From positions 248,001 to 312,000 of the forward strand of contig NZ_FNGW01000004.1 in NCBI RefSeq assembly GCF_900103615.1: a DNA stretch of 64,000 nucleotides, read 5' to 3'. Under the pieces are notes generated by a model, which saw nothing but the letters and a program-made list of their open reading frames with translations, was not told the DNA's origin and made no database searches. Source of the stretch: Romboutsia lituseburensis DSM 797 (GTDB lineage: Bacteria; Bacillota; Clostridia; Peptostreptococcales; Peptostreptococcaceae). The position numbers and the translations under genes were made by a program. Shown here in pieces: positions 35,706-43,340 of the stretch. Every line of letters begins with the position of its first letter. The stretch's first letter is position 1.

Positions 35706-37190
35706 ATGGAAATGAATAAAAATCAGCAAGTTATAGAAATACTAGAAACTTTACTAGAAGCCATATTATATATAAAGAATAATAAAAATTCAGAATATGA
35801 ATTTATGAGTGAAATATCATTACAAGGAATTTGTTCAGTTATAGAAGAATTGGAAAAGTCTAAAAAATGTATTGAAAGTATTAAAAACGTAGCTAGAGAT
35901 ATACATAACAATATTTTAAATATACATCTAAATAAAAATTTAAATATTGAATCGATATGTGATACCATTATGTATGATTTGAGAAAAGTAATAGAATATA
36001 TAAAAGTTAGATTAAATCATAAAAAACAAATTGTATTTATGCCTTATAATGCATTTATGTGGAATAGCCTGGAGAGTGTATGGAAAGCTGCAGTAGAGGA
36101 TGATTCGTGTGAATGTTATGTTGTTCCTATACCCTATTATAAATTAATTTCAAAGGATAATAATACTTTTGATAGTATATTTAATTACGAAGGAGATTTA
36201 TTACCTGACTATGTACCTATAATCGACTATAGAGTATTTAATTTAGAAGATATTAGACCTGATATTATATATATTCATAATCAGTATGATGAATGTAATA
36301 ATGCAACTAGAGTTATGGAACAATATTATTCCTATAATTTAAAAAAATATACTAATATGTTAATTTATATACCATATGGCATTTCAGGAACTTATCCTAT
36401 TTCATTTTATCTAAAGTTTTACTCATTTATAGCTACAAGAAATTTTGATAAAGTTATAGTTCAATCTCCTGCATTTGAGATAATTGGGGAACAAAGTGGG
36501 ATACCAAAAGAAAGACTTCTTGCAATGGGGTCTCCTAAATTTGATGCTTTAATTAATTCCCTTAAAGAAATCGATGATGAAGATTTATATGATAATAAAT
36601 TTAAGGATAAAATAACTTTATTATGGACAACAAATTTAATGAAAATAATAAATGGTAGGCATAAGGTTTTAGATGAAATAGAAGAAGTATTTAAACTTAT
36701 AAAAAATAATACTAAATATGGATTAATTTACAGACCTCATCCATTGGAATTAGAGTATGTAAAATCTCAAGCTCCGGAATGCATAGATAGATATATTTCT
36801 ATTCTTAATTCGGTAAAGGATGAAAGTAATATTATTATTGATAAAACACCTAACTATTACAATGCATTTAAGGTATCTGATGCATTAATAACGGATAGGT
36901 CTTCAGTACTAATAGAATATATGGCAACAGAAAAGCCTGTTTTAATATATGACATAGGATTGGAGGAAGAATTATATAATTCAAAAGTATTTGATATATT
37001 TTCAAATTATATAGTAGGAAAAGAAGATATGTCATTAGAAAAGTTTATGTCTATGCTAGAAAATGGTCATGATGATAAAAAATATAAAAGGTTAGAATCT
37101 TTAAAATATACATTAAGTAATAGAGATGGAAGTTGTGGAAATAAAATACACAATTCTATAAAAAAAGAATTAATATCTACTTATATCTAG
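35706..37190 (+). CDS. CDP-glycerol glycerophosphotransferase-like transferase, flagellin modification
   Basis: A 494-residue protein. The N-terminal 110 residues are helical. The remainder resembles the glycerophosphotransferase (TagB/TagF) family: IYRPHPLELEYV, then TPNYYNAFKVSDALITDRSSVLIEYMATEKPVLIYD. It probably transfers the activated phospho-threonine group to flagellin-bound GlcNAc. It is the last gene of the five-gene cluster. GGTGGAG precedes ATG 35706; ATG 35712 is an alternative. Confidence 0.88.
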   Translation: MEMNKNQQVIEILETLLEAILYIKNNKNSEYEFMSEISLQGICSVIEELEKSKKCIESIKNVARDIHNNILNIHLNKNLNIESICDTIMYDLRKVIEYIKVRLNHKKQIVFMPYNAFMWNSLESVWKAAVEDDSCECYVVPIPYYKLISKDNNTFDSIFNYEGDLLPDYVPIIDYRVFNLEDIRPDIIYIHNQYDECNNATRVMEQYYSYNLKKYTNMLIYIPYGISGTYPISFYLKFYSFIATRNFDKVIVQSPAFEIIGEQSGIPKERLLAMGSPKFDALINSLKEIDDEDLYDNKFKDKITLLWTTNLMKIINGRHKVLDEIEEVFKLIKNNTKYGLIYRPHPLELEYVKSQAPECIDRYISILNSVKDESNIIIDKTPNYYNAFKVSDALITDRSSVLIEYMATEKPVLIYDIGLEEELYNSKVFDIFSNYIVGKEDMSLEKFMSMLENGHDDKKYKRLESLKYTLSNRDGSCGNKIHNSIKKELISTYI

Positions 37191-37276
37191 AATTATGAAT
37201 TATAATTTTAAAATTTTAATTATAAAAAAGTATATATAATTGATTTTTGCAAGATATAATAAGAATGAACTCTATC

Positions 37277-37320
37277 AGGCAACTACTGAATAAGAAATTT
37301 AGGGTTGCCTTAAATTTTAT
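37277..37320 (+). terminator. terminator-like hairpin after the glycan locus
   Basis: AGGCAAC and GTTGCCT form a stem around a 20-base loop, followed by TAAATTTTAT. The long loop and imperfect T-tract make it weak. Confidence 0.55.
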
Positions 37321-37346
37321 ATTAATTTAGTAAAATTACAAATTAT

Positions 37347-37356
37347 GGGGGGGGGG
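37347..37356 (+). repeat. ten-G homopolymer upstream of a coiled-coil gene
   Basis: Ten consecutive G residues in a region that is otherwise over 80% A+T. TTACAA (37336-37341) and TATCAT (37360-37365) stand 18 bp apart on either side, so the run may form the spacer of a weak sigma-A promoter. Poly-G tracts of this length are prone to slipped-strand changes. It is 54 bases from the coiled-coil gene. Confidence 0.85.
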
Positions 37357-37410
37357 CAATATCATAAATATACGATATAAATTATAAATTAAATTATTAG
37401 GAGGATAAAT

Positions 37411-38061
37411 ATGAATATAGATAAAAATAAAATTTATCAAGTGACCCTATATGCAAACATAAGTCCTAAATTATTACAACCAAATAATCAGCCTATCAAA
37501 GATAAAACATTAAAAAAAGATCAAAAAATATCTAACAATACAAATGACAGAATAAAGATGAAATCAAAAGTAATAAATAGTGATCAAAGACGATTACAGG
37601 ATAAAATGACACTAATTCAATCCCAAGAAGTGCATGTAGAAGAATTAGAGAAAACTTTAAACTATGCAAAATCGAAATATCATCAAGAAAACAATAATTT
37701 AAATAAAGAATCTAGAAATATAAAAATTAAAATAAAGCAGTTAACTAAAAAAGCAAAAGAATTAGAAAATAAATCTGAGATTAATGAAAATCAAAAAGAG
37801 CAGTATATAGAAGATAAAGAAAAAATCATATCATTAATAAATGATACACTTAATAAGATAAAAAAAGTAAAGCAAAATCTTTCTCATCAAAAAACAAAAC
37901 TTATATCATTAGAAGAATTTCTCAAAAAAAGTGAATCAAAATTAGAAAATACTAAAGAGCAAATAGATTATATAAAAGAAGAAATAATATTAAACCCTTT
38001 AGATTTTATATTTATAGAGGGTGATATGGAAACTGGTTTAATTGTAAATATATTGATTTAA
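37411..38061 (+). CDS. coiled-coil protein of unknown function
   Basis: A 216-residue protein. Residues 1-60 are polar and Asn/Lys-rich. Residues 60-195 form a long Lys/Glu/Leu coiled coil (EELEKTLNYAKSKY, IKIKQLTKKAKELENK, ISLINDTLNKIKKVKQNL). The last 20 residues (LDFIFIEGDMETGLIVNILI) are hydrophobic and acidic. There is no signal peptide or membrane helix. AGGAGG precedes the ATG. It lies alone between the flagellin-glycan cluster and the flgB leader, behind a G10 tract. I do not recognise the family; a structural or secreted flagellar accessory role is only a guess from position. Confidence 0.75.
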   Translation: MNIDKNKIYQVTLYANISPKLLQPNNQPIKDKTLKKDQKISNNTNDRIKMKSKVINSDQRRLQDKMTLIQSQEVHVEELEKTLNYAKSKYHQENNNLNKESRNIKIKIKQLTKKAKELENKSEINENQKEQYIEDKEKIISLINDTLNKIKKVKQNLSHQKTKLISLEEFLKKSESKLENTKEQIDYIKEEIILNPLDFIFIEGDMETGLIVNILI

Positions 38062-38078
38062 AGTATTTAAATAAAAAC

Positions 38079-38099
38079 TAACTTTATTTTATAAAGTTA
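38079..38099 (+). other. hairpin after the coiled-coil gene
   Basis: TAACTTTAT and ATAAAGTTA form a nine-base-pair stem with a TTT loop. No T-tract follows on the plus strand, so termination is doubtful. Confidence 0.45.
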
Positions 38100-38205
38100 A
38101 TTATAGTATATAAATTAAAAAACATACCATAAATTTAGACAAAAATATTTTTAGATACAGTATAAGAAAAAATACATGAAAATATAAGAAAATCAGCAGA
38201 AAACC

Positions 38206-38234
38206 TTGATAAAAGTCGAAATATATTATACTAT
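38206..38234 (+). promoter_or_regulatory. putative sigma-A promoter of the flgB operon with embedded Spo0A-like box
   Basis: TTGATA (38206-38211), then TATACT at 15 bp or TACTAT at 17 bp spacing. AGTCGAA (38214-38220) between them matches six of seven bases of the Spo0A box TGTCGAA. Transcription from here would include the riboswitch. The spacing is not ideal, so this is tentative. Confidence 0.5.
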
Positions 38235-38250
38235 AGTAGTAGGAAAAAAA

Positions 38251-38280
38251 TTACACTATAGTGTAAACAAATAAGTGTAA
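38251..38280 (+). promoter_or_regulatory. palindrome with extra half-site in the flgB leader
   Basis: TTACACTATAGTGTAA (38251-38266) is a perfect 16-bp palindrome, and a further GTGTAA half-site follows at 38275-38280. It lies just before the c-di-GMP aptamer and looks like a binding site for a dimeric regulator; the protein is unknown. Confidence 0.55.
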
Positions 38281-38304
38281 ATAATATGATTAAAATAAAA
38301 ATTT

Positions 38305-38384
38305 AATAGGCAAACCTAGAGAAATCTAGTGACGCAAAACTATAGGGGCTAAGGTTAAAAAACTATGCCAGCCAGCTGCCGAAG
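38305..38384 (+). promoter_or_regulatory. cyclic-di-GMP-I (GEMM) riboswitch
   Basis: Conserved blocks occur in order: AGGCAAACC (38308-38316), the CTAGA-GAAA-TCTAG hairpin with its GNRA tetraloop, GACGCAAA (38331-38338), GGGGCTAAGG (38345-38354) and GCCAGCTGCC (38371-38380). The end segments GGCA and TGCC can close the element. It lies about 440 bases before flgB. In C. difficile the equivalent riboswitch turns flagellar expression off when c-di-GMP binds; the terminator downstream suggests the same here. Confidence 0.92.
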
Positions 38385-38423
38385 GGTTAATAAACTTTTT
38401 GTTATCATTGTTGATAAAAAATT

Positions 38424-38449
38424 TACTCTCTTTGTAAGGGTATTTTTTT
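38424..38449 (+). terminator. terminator of the c-di-GMP riboswitch
   Basis: TACTCT can pair with AGGGTA (one G-U), followed by a T8 tract. The hairpin is weak on its own, as expected for a switchable terminator. Confidence 0.6.
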
Positions 38450-38538
38450 ATGCAAAAATATAAAAATAAAATTATAAAATCAAAAATCTTTATAAAATTT
38501 TACTTTTGATAAAAACGTTCATGAAAAAAATTAAAATA

Positions 38539-38557
38539 CGTCGAAAAAAATGTCGAA
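38539..38557 (+). promoter_or_regulatory. paired Spo0A-like boxes in the flgB leader
   Basis: CGTCGAA (38539-38545) and TGTCGAA (38551-38557) lie 12 bp apart; the second is an exact Spo0A consensus box. The surrounding stretch is unusually rich in CGAA. Spo0A control of motility is known in clostridia; binding here is inferred. Confidence 0.45.
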
Positions 38558-38763
38558 AAAAAACGAACGAAAAATGTCAGAAATATCGTAAAATGTAGAA
38601 TACACTTTTAAAAAAGTGTATAATGTTGTATATAGTAAAAAAATGTAAATGAACGGTGTTACTAAATTTTATAGACATATAACAGTAAAGATTAGGATTG
38701 GATTTTATAACTTTGTTTAATTTGTATTTAGATTTAGCAATGTTAAAAATTACTAAGTAATTC

Positions 38764-38789
38764 AAACTACTCTTTTGGGTAGTTTTTTT
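38764..38789 (+). terminator. second intrinsic terminator in the flgB leader
   Basis: AAACTACTC pairs with GGGTAGTTT across TTTT, followed by T residues, ending 31 bases before the flgB start. Transcripts from upstream must pass it to express the whole early operon. Confidence 0.8.
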
Positions 38790-38819
38790 AATTAGATTTA
38801 ATAAAAAAGGAGGTTGATT

Positions 38820-39143
38820 ATGAACATATATGGGTTAATGAAAATGGGCTTAGATGCAACTGAGCTAAGAAGTAAAACTATTGCAAATAATATTGCAAAT
38901 ATAAATACACCAGGATACAAAAGAAAGTATGTTACTTTTGAAGATACTTTAAAAGGCAAAATTGACGAGGCTAAGATAGAAGTTAAAACAGATGAAGGAT
39001 CTATAATGAGAGAAGATAAGAATAATGTTGATTTAGAAAATGAAAAAGTTAATCAAGCTGCTACAACTCTCCAATATAATGCCTTAGTTAGTTTAACTAA
39101 TACAAAAATAGCAATGACAAAGAGTGTAATATCAGGGAGGTAA
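38820..39143 (+). CDS. flgB: FlgB, proximal rod protein
   Basis: A 107-residue rod protein, somewhat short for FlgB, with LRSKTIANNIANINTPGYKRKYVTFED near the N-terminus and the C-terminal amphipathic helix QYNALVSLTNTKIAMTKSVISGR. AAAGGAGGT precedes ATG 38820; TTG 38814 in frame is inside the ribosome site. It opens the early flagellar operon. flgC begins four bases after its stop. Confidence 0.93.
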   Translation: MNIYGLMKMGLDATELRSKTIANNIANINTPGYKRKYVTFEDTLKGKIDEAKIEVKTDEGSIMREDKNNVDLENEKVNQAATTLQYNALVSLTNTKIAMTKSVISGR

Positions 39144-39147
39144 TTAA

Positions 39148-39552
39148 ATGAGTGTTTTTAGCGGTATGAGAATTAGCGCAAGCGGTTTATCAGCTGAAAG
39201 AATGAGAATGGATGTTATATCATCCAATGTAGCTAATGCAAAAACCACGAGAACAGAAGAAGGTGGAGCATATAAACGTAAAGTAGCTAGTTTTGAGGAA
39301 AATTATGATGAAAAGTTAGGCATGCTAGGGGTTAAAACAGTATCTATAGAAGATGATAAATCTCCTCTTAGAAGACTATATGAACCTAACCATCCAGATG
39401 CAGATGAACAAGGTTACGTAGAGTACCCTAACGTAGATTTGTTAGTTGAGATGTCAGAGTTAATATCTGCATCTAGAGCTTATGAATCTAATATAGACAC
39501 ATTAAATGCTCAGAAAAGTATGATATCTAAAGCTTTAGAAATAGGAAGATAA
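39148..39552 (+). CDS. flgC: FlgC, proximal rod protein
   Basis: A 134-residue protein with [31 protein letters not shown] at the start and [42 protein letters not shown] at the end, both typical of FlgC. GGGAGG lies in the flgB end. It works with FlgB and FliE in the rod. Confidence 0.95.
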   Translation: MSVFSGMRISASGLSAERMRMDVISSNVANAKTTRTEEGGAYKRKVASFEENYDEKLGMLGVKTVSIEDDKSPLRRLYEPNHPDADEQGYVEYPNVDLLVEMSELISASRAYESNIDTLNAQKSMISKALEIGR

Positions 39553-39570
39553 TTTTAAAGAGGTGATTAT

Positions 39571-39894
39571 ATGCAAGCTATAAATAGCATTGGGATGAAT
39601 TCAGATATATTTGCAAATAGCATAAAGAATAATCCTATAACTACTGAAAAAACAGTAGATGAAAAAAGTTCTAAATTAAAATTCGATGATGTTATAAAAG
39701 ATGCTGTAAATAAAGTGAATGATAGTCAAGTCAATGCAAATAACAGTATAGAAAGCCTTATAAAAGGCGAGGACATAACGATGCATGATGTTATGTTATC
39801 TGTACAAGAATCCCAAATGTCAATGCAACTTATGCTAGAAGTTAGAAATAAATTATTTGAGGCTTATCAAGAGCTTAATAGAGTACAATTGTAA
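39571..39894 (+). CDS. fliE: FliE, rod/MS-ring junction protein
   Basis: A 107-residue helical protein with SLIKGEDITMHDVMLSVQESQMSMQLMLEVRNKLFEAYQELNRVQL at its C-terminus, the FliE signature. It joins the MS ring to the rod. GAGGTG precedes the ATG. Confidence 0.94.
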   Translation: MQAINSIGMNSDIFANSIKNNPITTEKTVDEKSSKLKFDDVIKDAVNKVNDSQVNANNSIESLIKGEDITMHDVMLSVQESQMSMQLMLEVRNKLFEAYQELNRVQL

Positions 39895-39916
39895 TCTATT
39901 AACAAGGAGTAAATAG

Positions 39917-41470
39917 ATGAATGTAAAAGAAATTACACAAAATACAAAAGATTTTATAACAACTAAAGCAGGTCAATTTAAAGAACTTAAAAAAACTAAA
40001 AAAATCGCAATAATAATTGGTGTTATAGCTGTTATCTTAGCAGGTGGATTTGGAATAAAATATGCTAATGATAGCAAATATAAGGTACTTTTCTCAGGAT
40101 TAGATACAAATGATGCAGCAGCTATTACAAAAGAACTTGAAAGTAAAAAAGTTGAAACAAAAATAGAAGGGAATAGCATTTATGTTCCTAAAGATCAAGT
40201 TGATAAGTTAAGACTTGAATTATCTAATAATATTAAAAATGGATCATCTGGTTTTGAAATAATGGATGAAGGTTCATCTTTTGGACTTACAGATGAAGAA
40301 TTCCAAATAAAAAAACAAAGAATGATTCAAGGTGAAATTGAAAAAACAATAAAAACTTTCCCGCAAGTGGAAGATGCAAGAGTACATATAAATAAGGGTG
40401 AAGAATCTGTATTTGCTAAAGAAAATGTTCCTGGATCAGCTGCAGTATCTATAAGTTTAAAACCAGGAGCGTCTTTAGAACCAAATCAAATAAGATCTAT
40501 AATGTCATTGGTTTCAGCAAGCAATATGAATATACCTAAGCAAAATGTTGAAGTCATAGATCAAAATATGAACTTATTATCAGAAGGACTATTTGATGAA
40601 GATGGGAAAATAAATTCTTCAAAATCAAATGGTATAGAGACTGCAAGAAAAGCAGAAAGAGAACTAAATAAAGATTTAGAACGATCTATAGTTGGTTTAC
40701 TTGAACCTATATTTGGAGAAGGAAAAGTTAAAGCAACTGTAAATTCTGATTTGAATTTTGATAGTAATGAAAAAACAGAAATAAAAATAGATCCGGAAAA
40801 AGTAATCGTAAAAGAATCAAAAAGTGAAAATAAATCTACTGAACAAGGAAATACTGGTGGAGCTGTAGATAATAATATGAACAATGCAGGTAACAACCAA
40901 AAGGGAACGGTAGAAAGTAAAGAACAAAACACTGAGTATGAAGTTGGTAAAACAGAAACAAAAACAATAAAAGCTCAAGGTGAAGTAAATAGAATAACAG
41001 CATCTGTTGCTATAGATGGTAAATTGGATGCAGGAGCTACTAAAAATGTAAAAGACATGGTTTCTAATACTATAGGTATGGATAAAGGTAGAGGGGACGA
41101 TGTTGCAGTTGTAGCTATGGACTTTGGTGAATTTAATGGTGCAAATGATGCCAAGGTTGAAGATGAAGGAGTTGTTAAAGTGTTAAAAACAACAGGCTAC
41201 ATAGTAGGCATATTATTATTACTAATAGTTATTGCACTAATAGCGATGTATGTAATTAAGAAGAGAGATGCGGCTAATTTAGATGAAGACTTCGATGAAG
41301 ATGCTGAAATTGATCTAATTAATAAGAAGTTAGAAGAAATGGAAAAAAATAGAATTTCTGAAGGCGATGAAGAAGATGAAAATATAACTCTTGAAGAAGA
41401 AGTTAAAATTTACGCTTCAGAAAATCCAGAACAAGTAACAGAGTTAATTAATAAGTGGTTAAATGATTAG
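39917..41470 (+). CDS. fliF: FliF, flagellar MS-ring protein
   Basis: A 517-residue ring protein with an N-terminal membrane helix (about 29-46), the YscJ-like domain (KYKVLFSGLDTNDAAAITKELESKK, then IEKTIKTFPQVEDARVHINKGEES), a polar linker, and a second membrane helix (about 431-451). The acidic C-terminal tail ends EEEVKIYASENPEQVTELINKWLND, the FliG-binding peptide. AAGGAG precedes the ATG. fliG starts 16 bases later. Confidence 0.95.
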   Translation: MNVKEITQNTKDFITTKAGQFKELKKTKKIAIIIGVIAVILAGGFGIKYANDSKYKVLFSGLDTNDAAAITKELESKKVETKIEGNSIYVPKDQVDKLRLELSNNIKNGSSGFEIMDEGSSFGLTDEEFQIKKQRMIQGEIEKTIKTFPQVEDARVHINKGEESVFAKENVPGSAAVSISLKPGASLEPNQIRSIMSLVSASNMNIPKQNVEVIDQNMNLLSEGLFDEDGKINSSKSNGIETARKAERELNKDLERSIVGLLEPIFGEGKVKATVNSDLNFDSNEKTEIKIDPEKVIVKESKSENKSTEQGNTGGAVDNNMNNAGNNQKGTVESKEQNTEYEVGKTETKTIKAQGEVNRITASVAIDGKLDAGATKNVKDMVSNTIGMDKGRGDDVAVVAMDFGEFNGANDAKVEDEGVVKVLKTTGYIVGILLLLIVIALIAMYVIKKRDAANLDEDFDEDAEIDLINKKLEEMEKNRISEGDEEDENITLEEEVKIYASENPEQVTELINKWLND

Positions 41471-41486
41471 AAGGTGGTAGTTTATT

Positions 41487-42544
41487 TTGGAAAAAGAAAT
41501 TGCAAAAGCAGGAAATGCCTTTGATTTAGGAGATATTCCTAAAGTTAGAAAAGTTACTGGTGCAAGAAAAGCTGCTGTACTTTTAATGACATTAGGAACT
41601 GATGTGGCAGCAGGTATAGTTAAAAACTTACCTGATAAAAAATACAAAAAATAGGTGTGGAGATAGCTAATATCCACACCGTAAATGCAAGAGAGAGAAG
41701 AGAAATTCTTCAAGAATTTATAGAATTAAACAAAGGAAAAGATTTTGTATTAGAAGGTGGATTAGACTTTGCTCAAACTTTACTTAATGGAGCTTTAGGT
41801 AATCAAAGAGCAAATAAACTTCTTGAAGGTATAAAATATGATACATGTACTAAAATGTTTATGGCAGCTAGAAAAGCTGAGCCAGAACAAATATTATCTT
41901 GTATCCAAGGAGAAAGTTCACAGACTATAGCTATAATACTTTCTCATATTCAGCCAGATAAAGCAGCTCAAATTTTAAGTGAGTTGCCAGATAAAATAAA
42001 AAATGAAGTTTCTTTAAAAATAGGTGGGACCTCTTCTGTGTCACCAAATATCATAAAAGCTATAGATGAAGCTGTAACAACTAAACTTTCTAAGTTAGGT
42101 CAAAGAGAACTTGAAAGTTCAGGCGGTATAGAAAGCTTAATTGATATATTAAGTAATGTGGATAGAAAAACAGAAAAGAGCATTATTAAGTTTATTGAAG
42201 AAAATAATGAAGATTTAGCTGAGGAAATCAAAGCTAATATGTTCATATTTGATGATATTGTTAGGCTTGAAAATGCAGCTATACAAAGAATTCTTAAAGA
42301 AGTTAATGTTAAAGATATTGCATATGCTCTTAAGGGAGCGTCTAAAGAAGTTGCAAATACTATATTTAAAAATCAATCTCAAAGAGCAGCGCAAGCACTT
42401 AGAGAAGAAATTGAGTTATTAGGTAAGACTAAGATATCTCAAGTTGAAGAAGCTCAACAAAATATAGTAAATGTTATAAGAAGACTTGAAGATGCTGGAG
42501 AAATAACATTATCTAGAGGATCAGACGATGAATTCATTGTGTAG
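41487..42544 (+). pseudogene. fliG: FliG, rotor switch protein gene interrupted by a one-base deletion
   Basis: Two frames together encode FliG. From TTG 41487 (GGTGG upstream), MEKEIAKAGNAFDLGDIPK...VTGARKAAVLLMTLGTDVAAGIVKNLPDKKYKK ends at TAG 41652-41654 after 55 codons. The other frame continues as (IG)VEIANIHTVNARERREIL... to 42544. One extra A in either A6 run (41637-41642 or 41645-41650) restores a 352-residue FliG; the first choice gives LPDKKIQKIGVEIANI. The rest looks intact, including the C-terminal charged domain that contacts MotA. A GTG at 41657 could start a fragment lacking half of the FliF-binding domain. Sequencing error, mutation or slippage cannot be told apart here. Confidence 0.88.
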
Positions 42545-43340
42545 TAACATTATAAAATCTGAAAATATTCAGATAAAAGGAAAAAAGCTCATAAGACATA
42601 GTACTATAAATAATCCACAAGCAGAAGAAGAAATCATAAAGCAAGAGCAGATTGAGGCTCAAATGCAAATGCAAGCTCAATTAGAAGAGGAGCTTGCAAG
42701 AAAAAGAGAAGAGATGCAACTTAAATTAGAAGAAGCTCAGACTAAATATGATGAAATTTTAACAAAAGCTAAAGAAGAAAGTGAAATAATTTTACAAAAT
42801 GCACAAGAAGAAGCTTTAAATATAGAAAAGAAAGCATATGAAGAAGGACATAGCCAAGGCTTAAAAAATGGTTATGAAGATGGATACAAAGAAGCGTACG
42901 AAGAAAATATTGAAAAAGCAAAATTTGAAGCAGCTCAAATAATAGACAATGCTAATAAGGTGTTATTTGAAGTTAACAACACAGTTTCAGATTATATGAA
43001 AGAAAACAAGAAAAATATATTAGGTCTAAGTGTAAGTATAGCAGAGCAAGTTTTAAGAGAAAAGTTTGAAGATGTAAACTCTATGGATAGTTTAATAACA
43101 AGTGTTATAGAAGAGTATGAACTTAAAGAAAACTTTGTAGTTAAAGCAAATCCATTATATAAAGAAAGTTTAGATGAACAAATTTTAACTCTTAAAGAAA
43201 GCTATAAAGTAAGCGGCGATGTATTTGTTTTAGCTGATGAATCTGTAGAACAAGGAAATGCAGTTATTGATAATGTAAATGGAAGATTAATCGTTGGAAT
43301 TGATCATGTAATAGAAAAGATAAAAGAGGAGTTACTATGA
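42528..43340 (+). CDS. fliH: FliH, export ATPase regulator
   Basis: A 270-residue protein. A long Glu/Gln/Lys coiled coil (about 30-130) is followed by a C-terminal globular domain (about 150-270) with VSIAEQVLREKF and VEQGNAVIDNVNGRLIVGIDHVIEKIKEELL. FliH holds the FliI ATPase inactive and links it to the C-ring. ATG 42528 overlaps the fliG end by 17 bp, with AGAGGA upstream. It overlaps fliI by 4 bp. Confidence 0.92.
   Translation: MNSLCSNIIKSENIQIKGKKLIRHSTINNPQAEEEIIKQEQIEAQMQMQAQLEEELARKREEMQLKLEEAQTKYDEILTKAKEESEIILQNAQEEALNIEKKAYEEGHSQGLKNGYEDGYKEAYEENIEKAKFEAAQIIDNANKVLFEVNNTVSDYMKENKKNILGLSVSIAEQVLREKFEDVNSMDSLITSVIEEYELKENFVVKANPLYKESLDEQILTLKESYKVSGDVFVLADESVEQGNAVIDNVNGRLIVGIDHVIEKIKEELL

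Noticed and set aside
37345-37380. A tiny ORF starting ATG and running through the G10 tract
   Set aside because: It would encode only about 11 residues, has no ribosome site and closes in other tract lengths too, so a coding role is unlikely.
38450-38819. A C. difficile-type invertible flagellar switch flanked by long inverted repeats in the flgB leader
   Set aside because: The best inverted pair found was only CGTTCAT/ATGAACG (38516 and 38648), far shorter than the roughly 21-bp repeats of the known switch.
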